Origin: Caldilineae bacterium
GTDB taxonomy: Bacteria; Chloroflexota; Anaerolineae; JAAEKA01
NCBI GenBank assembly: GCA_020634555.1
Contig: JACKBK010000020.1
Coordinates: 1-62,927 of the forward strand
Length of the DNA: 62,927 bases
Direction of reading: 5' to 3'
Part shown: positions 39,201-46,327 of the stretch, one piece after another
How the letters are laid out: every line of letters begins with the position of its first letter
How positions within the stretch are numbered: position 1 is the stretch's first letter
The notes under the pieces: generated by a model
The model's database searches: none
What the model was told of the DNA's origin: nothing
Seen by the model: only the letters and a program-made list of their open reading frames with translations
Made by a program: the position numbers and the translations under genes

Positions 39201-39957
39201 GTTCGTATGTTTCTCCGGATATGCGAACGGTGTTGATCTCGGCTGTCTGTTCCATGCGTGCGGCGATGTTGATGGCATCTCCCATCGCCGTATATTCCAT
39301 CCGCTGAGTCGACCCGATCGCGCCGACGACGACCAGGCCGGTGTTGATGCCAACCCGCACGCTGAATTCGATGCCCCAACGGGCGCGTATCGTCTCGCCG
39401 TAGGAACGCACGCCATCGACGATCGCGAGCCCGGCCAGCACGGCCCGCTGAGGATCGTCCTCGTGGGCAACCGGTGCGCCGAAAAAGGCCAGGATGCCAT
39501 CGCCTGTCAGGCGTGCGACCGTGCCGCCATACGTGTAGACCGGCTGGTTCATGTACTCGAACGCGCCGTTGATGATCTCGGTCCACTCCTCAGGATCGAG
39601 TTTCGACGCTGCAGCCGTGGAACCTTTGATGTCGCAGAAGAGGATTGTCACGATGCGCCGCTCGCCCTCGACGCCGCCGTGGGTGCGGGAACTTTCGAGG
39701 CGCGACTGAAGCTCTGCGGGCAAGTAAGGGCGCAGAGCTTCCAGTTCTTTGGAGGGCGCGGCCGGAAACGGCGTAGTTAACGCGGGCAGCGTGGCCGAAG
39801 GTAGATCGGACAGGTTGTGCCCGCAGTTGTTGCAGAACTTCGCCCCCGCCGGGTTCGCGTGTCCGCAGTTGGGACAGCCTGCCGGCAGCCGCTGGCCGCA
39901 GTTGTTACAGAATTTGGCGCCATCGGGGTTGGCGGTTCTACAGTTGAGACAGATCAT
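36277..39957 (-). CDS. Zinc-ribbon / class III cyclase / AAA-STAND / TPR regulator
   Basis: A 1226-residue multidomain cytoplasmic protein. Zinc ribbons: Cys 3, 6, 17, 20 and 28, 31, 42, 45. Class III cyclase domain (about 102-285): D109, D153, N230 and R234 in place, with Arg and Thr at the base-selecting positions. AAA/STAND ATPase (about 297-720): P-loop GEAGMGKS (329-336) and Walker B LVLDDLQWTD, then a winged-helix segment (RHALIQDAVYQSILRSQ). TPR-like helical repeats fill about 760-1226. Family knowledge: such proteins are thought to gate cyclase output by ligand-driven ATPase assembly. It lies between the DUF3307 gene and its split paralogue on the same strand and is probably the operon's first cyclase gene. 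Confidence 0.88.
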   Translation of the reverse strand: MICLNCRTANPDGAKFCNNCGQRLPAGCPNCGHANPAGAKFCNNCGHNLSDLPSATLPALTTPFPAAPSKELEALRPYLPAELQSRLESSRTHGGVEGERRIVTILFCDIKGSTAAASKLDPEEWTEIINGAFEYMNQPVYTYGGTVARLTGDGILAFFGAPVAHEDDPQRAVLAGLAIVDGVRSYGETIRARWGIEFSVRVGINTGLVVVGAIGSTQRMEYTAMGDAINIAARMEQTAEINTVRISGETYEQVAQQFEVQELGKIAVHGKDTPVEAYRVLRPRMASLRRRHMSLAQTPLIGRDWELRALEQAVERVLQGQGGIVCVVGEAGMGKSRLLNETAQFWQRSTDSDHWYITGSLSYEAGVPYAQFQRLLRQGAGIAGADGADVVRNKLSIFVDAFPDDQQPEARQVFEQILGIPPANGNHTLEGEAFKTALFATLLQLTRTWTAGGPMVLVLDDLQWTDPASIELLIHLFQLADQTCILFLCTTRIERESPGWQVTAVARQEYSQRYTEIWLHALSQIHSEQLMESLAGPTGLTAPLRRQIVRKTEGNPLFVEELVLSILEEGGEHGEALPGQEARESDDEIEIPDTLQALLLSRVDRLDADARYVVQLASVIGYQFHRKVLRAIVQSSLDIDRHLATLLQHELVRETAPAPERVYTFRHALIQDAVYQSILRSQRRTFHLRVAEALQTLFPDRQTEFAALLAHHLAEGGDVPAAVACYTKAGDTAASLYANAEAVSHYSEALKLARGRDIPPQDMLHLYRSRGRSLEMLGRYTDAAENYELLQGLGDQLGDQSMQLAGLAGRATLYAIPTTIHDPARARELAKRALELARAVGDYEAEARLLWNLLLASKFAGTPSEAIAFGEASLAIAREHNLRQQMAFTLNDLGIFAYVDAGRVEDALRTLSQARPLWIELGNRPMQADNLSSSAIIHFLLGNFDKADAAAQEALTISQETANLWGQSYSQWTVGDVLFERGQWGAAIDCMRECVDLAARAGFTGAAVGIGSSMAFVYGAIGAIDRGIKQAHDVQRLAEEGLQGWLVWPLSIEVQLLLKLGRIAEATTVMARVDSMFDSGRVGNYLPYVGVSVSLARGHLALAKGDLAGSGAAAAALAEYLERASIRVFMPDAHSLNAQTLLRHGKPEAAAEQLARAIAVARSMGSRRSLWTALAALSRIETDLGLADEAESHRSEARQLVAHIAECLPHSELRSLFLKEAHPLIA

Positions 39958-40150
39958 GGGTTGATTTCTACCGGTGCCGGGCTGGCCACATGTCGTTCGT
40001 TGCCGTGCAGTCGTGGCAAAGATGGGCGCCCGGTGTGACTAAACTTCAATCTGTTCAACGTGGGAGCTTCGCTTTTCTGCCAACTGGCGGTGAAGCGGAG
40101 GCGGTAACACCAGATTGGTGCCCAGAGTTGGGCCAGCATCGGCACCTGGT

Positions 40151-40828
40151 TCATGCAAGTCTCAGTCCTGCCAGCACCACGATTGCCGTTACCAGAGCAA
40201 CTGCTGTGTCTGTGGCCAACGCCCGGCCGCGATAGCGGCCCGACAGATAGGGCAGCGGCACGGTTACAGCTGCCATGGCGCTATGTAGGCCCAGCGCGCG
40301 TCCTATCAACAAAAAGAGCGCCAGCCACAGCCCGCGCGCCGCCATGCGCGTCCAGCGCTGCTTGTTGACCTCCGCTAGATACCCTGCCTGGAGCCTCACC
40401 AAAATGCGCTCGGTGATGTACCAGGCGTAGGTGGCCGCGAGGAACCCGGACGCGTAGATCATCCAGGAGCCGTAGTGCGGGATCGCGTCCGGCGGCAGGG
40501 CAGTGTTGATCCAGACCGTCACAACCAACAAGGAAATCAGATGTAAAAACTGATCGAAGATGTACGATTCACTGATGAGTTCTGGCCGTACCCGGCCGAG
40601 CCAGTTCTTGAACGCATCGATGGCAAAATGCATGGCCGCCAGAGCTATCAGAAACGGCCACAGCACCGGCCGTCCCGTGCCGGCCAGCAGAAGCAGCAGC
40701 GCAAGATGTACACCAACGTGCAGCGTCAGGCCGGGCCATGTTTTCTTCGCCTGCACCATCCAGTCAGGCTGCAAGGGATAGTCGCCGATAAGATGCGCCA
40801 GCAGCAGCAACCAAAAGACGTTGCTCAT
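40151..40828 (-). CDS. DUF3307-family membrane protein
   Basis: A 225-residue protein with about five or six membrane spans. The N-terminal motif LLLLAHLIGDYPLQPDWM is the DUF3307 signature, followed by LTLHVGVHLALLLLL and AAMHFAIDAFKNWLG; conserved His and Asp inside the first spans suggest a metal or catalytic site in the membrane. ATG 40828 is preferred to an in-frame TTG at 40834. No strong ribosome site is visible. It lies between the histidine kinase and the cyclase genes, all on the minus strand. Its function is unknown, though members are sometimes found next to SatD-type regulators. Confidence 0.82.
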   Translation of the reverse strand: MSNVFWLLLLAHLIGDYPLQPDWMVQAKKTWPGLTLHVGVHLALLLLLAGTGRPVLWPFLIALAAMHFAIDAFKNWLGRVRPELISESYIFDQFLHLISLLVVTVWINTALPPDAIPHYGSWMIYASGFLAATYAWYITERILVRLQAGYLAEVNKQRWTRMAARGLWLALFLLIGRALGLHSAMAAVTVPLPYLSGRYRGRALATDTAVALVTAIVVLAGLRLA

Positions 40829-40937
40829 TGGCAACGACTCGAGTGGGATCGACAGCCTTTGTCTCCTAAAGCGTGACCCCCCAAACGTTTCAGCAACTCT
40901 ATAGGGAGCGTAGGACAGTCAGTTCTGGCGGGTGAGC

Positions 40938-42767
40938 TCATTCGCCGGAGCTGCCAAACAGGCGCCGGTGTGCAGCGCGCATACACATATCCATCACAAC
41001 GTCCAGACCAGCCGCCAGCGCCGCGTTGGCGGCCGTCTCGTTGACGATGCCTTCCTGCATCCAGATCACCTTCGCACCGATCTTGAGGGCCTGCTGGACA
41101 ATGGGCAGCACCTCCTCGCTGCGCCTGAATACCTCGACCACGTCCACCGGCTCAGGAATCGACAACAGATCAGGATAGGCGCGCTCGCCCAGCACCTCCT
41201 CCAGGTTTGGATTGACCGGGATGATGCGATAGCCATGCCGTTGCAGGTAGGCAGGAACCGAGTAGCCCGGCCGGTCGTGCCGGCTGGAGATGCCGACCAC
41301 AGCCACAGTCTTGACCGTTGATAGAATGCGGCGCAGATGGGCGTCGTCGTTGGATGCCAGGGCTGGCGCGGTCCGAATTGCTTCGAAGTTGACCGGCAAC
41401 TCGATCTGGAAACAGGTGGAGCCTGGCTGCGAAAACACCTTGAGGTCGCCGCGATGCTTGTTGACCACGATGTTGTAGCTGATGTCCAACCCCAGTCCGG
41501 TACCCTGGCCCGGCGGCTTGGTGGTGAAAAAGGCGTCGAAAATGCGCGCCTGGATCTCATGGGGAATACCGGGGCCGTTGTCGATGATCTGCACAGAAAT
41601 CCAGCCATCTGTGTGGCGGGTGCGGATGATGATCTCAGGCTCGGCGGTGCGGCCCAGCGCATCAGCCGCGTTGTCCAGGATGTTGGTCCAGACCTGGTTT
41701 AGCTCGCTGCCATAGCCCTCGATCTTGGGCAGGTCAGGATCATATTCGCGGCGCACAGGAATGCCGCTCAGCTTGCTGCGCAGGATGAGAAGTGTGTTGT
41801 CCAACCCCTCGTGGATGTCCACCGACTGCACGGGCGCCTGGTCGAGGTAAACGTAGGATTTCAACGCCTTGACGATCTCGGAGATGCGAGTGGCGCCATG
41901 GCTGACCTCGGCCAGCAGGCTGTAGACGTTGTAGGTCGCGCCCAGCCAGGTGATGACGGCCGAAAGCTGCGGCAAGTCGAACGTCCGCGCCAGCTCTGTC
42001 AACTGGTCCTCGTTGTATCCCAGATTGACCAGCGTTGGCGCCAGTTCCCAGGCATCCTCGACTCCGTGGTCGTCAAGCCATTCCTCCAAAGCATATTCCT
42101 GGTCGCTCCGGCTCAACGCGTCGATGTCCAGCGGCCGGGCGGCCAGCACGCGCGCCTCGCCGGCCAGCTCGTTGAGTTTGGCCCGCTGCGTTGAGCTGAG
42201 AGAGGTCTGCGCTAAGACTGCCCGTGATTCGCCAAAGGCCAGTTGCGTCTCCTCCAGTTGCGCGGCGCCGCGCTTGACCGCCGCTGCCGGGTTGTTCAGC
42301 TCATGGGCAACGCCGGCGGTCAACGTGCCGAGTTGGGCCATCTTCTCGCTCTGGCGTAAGGTGTTTTGGCCGGCCCGCCAGCGCGCCAGCACGGTGTTCA
42401 ACAGCACGCGCGACGCTGATGGGCTGTTGTTAAGCAGGTTTTCGAACTGCAACTGACCAATCTCGTAGAGCACGCTGTCGCTGCGAGCGCGTACTGTGGC
42501 GCTGCGCGGCGAGTCCTCCAGCAGCGCCATTTCGCCGATGACGTCGCCAGAGCGGCGTACGGCCAGCAACACCTGCCGGTTGACAGAGGTCTTGATAATC
42601 TCCAGTTCACCGGACTCGATGATGTAGGCGCTGTTGCCGCGGCTGCCCTCGGCGAACAGGTCTTGGCCTGCCGGCAAACGCACTTCTCTCACCATTTCGC
42701 AAAGGCGGTCAAGGTCCTCGTCGGGCAGGTTGGCGAGCAGAGGGACTTTACGTAAGAAGTCGTACAT
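40938..42767 (-). CDS. cNMP-binding sensor histidine kinase fused to a CoA-binding domain
   Basis: A 609-residue soluble protein. Residues 1-118 form a cyclic-nucleotide-binding domain whose phosphate cassette is intact (GEMALLEDSPRSATV; E79 and R88). The kinase core follows: H-box histidine H155 in AGVAHELNNP, an unusually long insert of about 180 residues, then N-box (WTNILDNAADAL), G1 (DNGPGIP) and G2 (GQGTGLGL) of the ATPase domain (about 330-465). Residues about 480-605 are a YccU-like CoA-binding Rossmann domain (VAVVGISSRHDRPGYSVPAY, VIPVNPNLEEVLGERAYP-type strand, WMQEGIVNE). This C-terminal fusion is unusual. A response regulator gene lies directly upstream, so the two are a probable pair. 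Confidence 0.88.
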   Translation of the reverse strand: MYDFLRKVPLLANLPDEDLDRLCEMVREVRLPAGQDLFAEGSRGNSAYIIESGELEIIKTSVNRQVLLAVRRSGDVIGEMALLEDSPRSATVRARSDSVLYEIGQLQFENLLNNSPSASRVLLNTVLARWRAGQNTLRQSEKMAQLGTLTAGVAHELNNPAAAVKRGAAQLEETQLAFGESRAVLAQTSLSSTQRAKLNELAGEARVLAARPLDIDALSRSDQEYALEEWLDDHGVEDAWELAPTLVNLGYNEDQLTELARTFDLPQLSAVITWLGATYNVYSLLAEVSHGATRISEIVKALKSYVYLDQAPVQSVDIHEGLDNTLLILRSKLSGIPVRREYDPDLPKIEGYGSELNQVWTNILDNAADALGRTAEPEIIIRTRHTDGWISVQIIDNGPGIPHEIQARIFDAFFTTKPPGQGTGLGLDISYNIVVNKHRGDLKVFSQPGSTCFQIELPVNFEAIRTAPALASNDDAHLRRILSTVKTVAVVGISSRHDRPGYSVPAYLQRHGYRIIPVNPNLEEVLGERAYPDLLSIPEPVDVVEVFRRSEEVLPIVQQALKIGAKVIWMQEGIVNETAANAALAAGLDVVMDMCMRAAHRRLFGSSGE

Positions 42768-42891
42768 GAATCGCTCTTGTTTGTTGGCTGACGGCAGATG
42801 GCAGATAGCTGCTGGCTGATGGCGAGGGTTGGGTGACAGGTGGCAAGCGGCAGGTGTCGGGCTGCCCCTCTGCCCCTCTGCCCTTCTGTCT

Positions 42892-44577
42892 CTACACGCT
42901 CTTCAAATACTGGTGTACCAGACTCACTGCGATAGCGCCTTCCCCAACGGCGGATGCTACGCGGCGCACGGCGCCCTGGCGAATATCGCCGGCCGCGAAA
43001 ATCCCCGGCACGCTGGTCTCCAGAAGGTAAGGATCGCGCTTCAGCTTCCATCCCTGGGGGTGCTTCCCGTCACGCATCAAATCCTGGCCGGTGAGAATGA
43101 ACCCGGCGCTGTTGCGCTCCACCACATCGGCCACCAGATCGCTGTGAGCCAGCGCGCCGATAAACAGGAAGAGTGCTGCCGCGGGCACGGTGGTTGTCTC
43201 GTCGCTATCGCTGTTATGGAGGGTCAATGCTTCCAGCCGGTCTGTACCGTGGGCCTCGATAACCTGGGTGTGCAACTGCACATCGATGTTCGGTGTGTTG
43301 CGGATTTGGTCGATGAGATAGGCCGACATACTGGCTTCCAGTCCATGGCCGCGCACCAGCATCGTTACCTGACTGGCATAGCGTGAGAAGAACATCGCGC
43401 CCTGGCCGGCTGAGTTCGCCCCGCCAACCACGTACACATGCCGGTCGCGATAGTTGGCCGCCTCAGTGAGCGCCGCACCATAGTAGACGCCGGCGCCGGT
43501 CAACGGCTCCACACCCGGCGCGTCGAGCTTGCGCACCGTCACACCGGTTGCGATCACCAACGCTTTGCAGCCGATCTCGCTGCCGTCGCTCAAGGTGACG
43601 TAGCGATACGGATCTTCGACACGAACGCTTTCCACGCCCTGCGCAGTCAGAATCTCCGCGCCCAGACGGGTAGCCTGTACGGTGGCGCGCTGAGCCAGCT
43701 CCGCGCCGCTGACGCCTTTGGGAAATCCAAGGTAGTTCTCGATGCGCGAGCTGGTGCCGGCCTGTCCGCCCGTCGCCTCGCGGTCGATCATCAATGTGCG
43801 CAATCCCTCTGAGGCGCCGTAGACGCCCGCGCCCAGCCCGGCCGGCCCCGCGCCGATTATGATCAGATCGTAGAAAGGCAAAGAGGCCTGCGTCTGCAAG
43901 CCGACCTTCTCGGCCAGCCCCCGCAGATCTGGCTGGATCAGCGCCTCGCCGCCGGGCAAGAACACCACCGGCAGTCTGTGGCCCACCTCTTCGATGGCTT
44001 GCTCCTTGTGAAGCACCGCCTCCACCAGCTCGCGCGCCACGGCGTCGCTCTCGATATCCTGCCACAGGTAAGGAATCCGGTTGCGCGCGAGAAAGTCCTT
44101 GACGTCGTGGCTGGCCGGAGACCACAGCGTCCCGGCAACGCGAATGCCGTCATAGGGCGGCGGGGCTGTCTGCCACCAGCCGCTCAACAGATCGTCCAGC
44201 ACCGGGTAGAGATGTTGCTCCGGCGGATCCCAAGGCTTCATGAGATAGTAGTCGAGGCCGATGCTGTTGATGCTGTCGATGGCGGCCTGGGTGTCGGCGT
44301 AGGCGGTGAGAAGTACCTTGCGGGCGTCGGGATAGAACTTGATTGCCTCTGTGAGAAACTCGGTGCCGCTCATGCGCGGCATGCGCTGGTCGGCCAGGAA
44401 AAGCGCCAGCGGGTCACCGCGCTGGACAAGCTGACGTGACACGTCCAGCGCCTCCGCGCCGGAACCTGCCTTGATGATACGATACTCGTTGCGGTAATGA
44501 CGGCGCAGGTCGCGCTCGATTGCGTTGAGTACCTGTGGTTCGTCGTCAACTGTAAGGATGATTGGCCGGGTCGCCAT
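42892..44577 (-). CDS. Response regulator fused to a thioredoxin reductase-like flavoprotein
   Basis: A 561-residue protein. The receiver domain (about 5-125) has the acidic pair D11/D12, phospho-acceptor D63 in LADQRMP, T91 and K114. A glutaredoxin-like domain without its cysteines (about 143-228, GTLWSPASHDVKDFLARNRI) follows. Next comes a thioredoxin-reductase-like FAD/NAD(P) domain (about 235-561), with GAGPAG (242-247), the NAD-site VVGGANSAGQGA and the terminal FAD motif GIFAAGDIR. The redox C-x-x-C is missing: the loop reads YYGAALTEA. It may pass electrons to something other than thioredoxin or act as a sensor. The kinase gene follows 124 bp downstream on the same strand. Confidence 0.88.
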   Translation of the reverse strand: MATRPIILTVDDEPQVLNAIERDLRRHYRNEYRIIKAGSGAEALDVSRQLVQRGDPLALFLADQRMPRMSGTEFLTEAIKFYPDARKVLLTAYADTQAAIDSINSIGLDYYLMKPWDPPEQHLYPVLDDLLSGWWQTAPPPYDGIRVAGTLWSPASHDVKDFLARNRIPYLWQDIESDAVARELVEAVLHKEQAIEEVGHRLPVVFLPGGEALIQPDLRGLAEKVGLQTQASLPFYDLIIIGAGPAGLGAGVYGASEGLRTLMIDREATGGQAGTSSRIENYLGFPKGVSGAELAQRATVQATRLGAEILTAQGVESVRVEDPYRYVTLSDGSEIGCKALVIATGVTVRKLDAPGVEPLTGAGVYYGAALTEAANYRDRHVYVVGGANSAGQGAMFFSRYASQVTMLVRGHGLEASMSAYLIDQIRNTPNIDVQLHTQVIEAHGTDRLEALTLHNSDSDETTTVPAAALFLFIGALAHSDLVADVVERNSAGFILTGQDLMRDGKHPQGWKLKRDPYLLETSVPGIFAAGDIRQGAVRRVASAVGEGAIAVSLVHQYLKSV

Positions 44578-44847
44578 CTGTTTCAGAATCCTCCTGTCGA
44601 ATGATGAGCTGCACAGCTGGACTCGCGCCAGGTGCTGAACTCGTGTTGTTGGAAACCGGGTTGCAGAAGCTCATTATGCGTGCAAAAGACATTCAACGCA
44701 AATGCGCAAAAAATGAGAAAGCTCTTGTGCAACGATCTTGCCGAAATATGGATTCGAGTGCAGAATTCCAATGCAGGATTCGTTTATCTTTATAGAGCGT
44801 GAGTGCAGCGGGCATGGCGTTCTCTGTTCAGCCAGTACCAGTATTGA

Positions 44848-44934
44848 GACTTCGGAAGTCGCCGCGATACAATGAAAGGCACGATCTCCGGTGTAAAAGC
44901 CGCTTCGATCCTGTGCCGGCGACTTCCGAAGTCT
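44848..44934. repeat. 87-bp element with nested palindromic ends
   Basis: AGACTTCGGAAGTCGCC (44848-44864) and its perfect reverse complement (44918-44934) flank 53 bp. Each arm is itself a palindrome (ACTTC-G-GAAGT). It sits in the 520-bp divergent gap between the response regulator gene (minus) and the lipoprotein at 45098 (plus). I see nothing else recognisable in that gap. Confidence 0.7.
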
Positions 44935-45097
44935 TGGGTTGAACAGTTACCCATGACAAGACAATTCGCTACCGGACACTTCTTGCGCTGTTACCCTGAA
45001 CGGGTCTGACGCCCAACGCACACATCAACAAGTCGTCAGTGAAGTGTCTCGACTTACCGCGTCAAGATTCTTCACTTGTAACTCTGGAGGATTCTCA

Positions 45098-45595
45098 ATG
45101 GTTCGTAGATCACTATTCCTTGTACTACTTGTCGCGCTGATCGCAACCCTGGCGGGATGTGGCGGCGGGAGCAACAACAACGTTAACAACCTGTGGTCCG
45201 ATGTGCCCGGCTTGCCGCAAGCTGAAAAGGCGAACATCAAGCTGCCGCTGCCGCTGCGGCTGGTCATGGAGGCTGCGGTGAAGGCATCCGCCTCAGACGG
45301 CAATGTCAATCTGGATAAGTTCGACGTGGTTGGCTACACAACCAGCATGACACCGGGCGAGGTGACAGACTACTACAGTCAGGAACGGATGGCTGAAGCG
45401 GGCTGGAACGTGGACAACCAGATGGGATGCTTGAGCGGGCCAGATACAGGCGGGGCCGGCGGCGGCATGTGCATGTTCGGCAAGGATACCGGCGATCAGG
45501 AGTCGTTGCTGGTGATTCTGCCAGCCAGCGACGGAGATTCCGGCAAGACCCAGGTGTTCTACGTGCGCTTCGATGGACAACTGAGCGGCAATTAA
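45098..45595 (+). CDS. Small lipoprotein
   Basis: A 165-residue lipoprotein: ATG 45098 behind GGAGG gives a signal peptide ending in LATLAGC (Cys21), followed by a Gly/Asn linker. The mature domain (about 45-165) has a helix with an aromatic-acidic pattern (TPGEVTDYYSQERMAEAGW), a cysteine pair in a glycine-rich loop (GCLSGPDTGGAGGGMCMFG) and a final strand (LLVILPASDGDSGKTQVFYV). The helix-GW and final-strand pattern repeats the C-terminal domain of the lipoprotein at 17811-18980. Function unknown. Confidence 0.75.
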   Translation: MVRRSLFLVLLVALIATLAGCGGGSNNNVNNLWSDVPGLPQAEKANIKLPLPLRLVMEAAVKASASDGNVNLDKFDVVGYTTSMTPGEVTDYYSQERMAEAGWNVDNQMGCLSGPDTGGAGGGMCMFGKDTGDQESLLVILPASDGDSGKTQVFYVRFDGQLSGN

Positions 45596-45666
45596 ACCTG
45601 GCAAGAAGACCAGGTCGCGTTGCTCTGATTGGGTCGAACAGTGACGTTTACTTCAGCGAGTGGTCA

Positions 45667-46257
45667 ATGCAGCGTCTCACGTCCCAAGCCGGACGAGACA
45701 CCTGGGTAGCGACCAGCCAGCCACCAGAACCTGATTTGCCCGCTCATCCCGGATGGGTGGCTGCTTACTGGCAGTCGTGGCGCGGTAGCCAGCGTTTCGC
45801 GTGGGCCGACGACGCGCTGGCACAAATCCGCAGGCTGGTGGCCGATGGACTGCACGATGACGCGTTTGCTGCTGCGTGCGGCTACATGGCGCGCGCAGCA
45901 GCAAACGCGTCAGACGCGGGTAGTCCGCCAAAGCTGGCCACTTCGTGGCCGGCTATCGCCACCCTGTTAGTCGAAGAGGTGATCGGCGTTACGTGGTCCT
46001 CGGAGGGGGTTCACTGGAACCTGCGTCTGGAGCCACCCGTCGGGTTGTACTGTCTGACGATTGATGGCAACACTCTCAGCCTGGCCGCGGAGGCTGACAC
46101 GGGCGCCGGGATCGTCGTGCGTGTCCAGGCGACTGTTCCTTTTGACCTGACTATAGACACCGAGCTCACCATGTTTCAAGAGCGGGTGCCGGCCGGCGAG
46201 ACTCGCTACCTCCTCACTTACCTGGACCGGACCGACATACTGACTGAGAGGGGATGA
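45667..46257 (+). CDS. Orphan C-terminal domain resembling an MGH1/GH63-like glycoside hydrolase
   Basis: A 196-residue reading from ATG 45667. Residues about 28-190 (PGWVAAYWQSWRGSQRFAWA, LVEEVIGVTWSSEGVHWNLR, then a jelly-roll-like beta tail) resemble the end of the (alpha/alpha)6 glycosidase fold plus its terminal beta domain, as in GH63-like enzymes, with no catalytic part. It could be a remnant of a larger gene or a stand-alone beta-domain protein. The frame overlaps the preceding lipoprotein gene if read from further upstream, and no good ribosome site is seen. A small hairpin (46259-46281) follows the stop. Low certainty. Confidence 0.45.
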   Translation: MQRLTSQAGRDTWVATSQPPEPDLPAHPGWVAAYWQSWRGSQRFAWADDALAQIRRLVADGLHDDAFAAACGYMARAAANASDAGSPPKLATSWPAIATLLVEEVIGVTWSSEGVHWNLRLEPPVGLYCLTIDGNTLSLAAEADTGAGIVVRVQATVPFDLTIDTELTMFQERVPAGETRYLLTYLDRTDILTERG

Positions 46258-46327
46258 TGCGTAGTGCATAGTACACTACGCTGCCATTTTGGCCGTTGTT
46301 CAACGGCGGCTTATAATTGACGTAGCT

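Noticed and set aside
36277..39957. Classical LuxR/MalT-type regulator
   Set aside because: No helix-turn-helix at the C-terminus; the chain ends in TPR-like helices after a cyclase and STAND ATPase.
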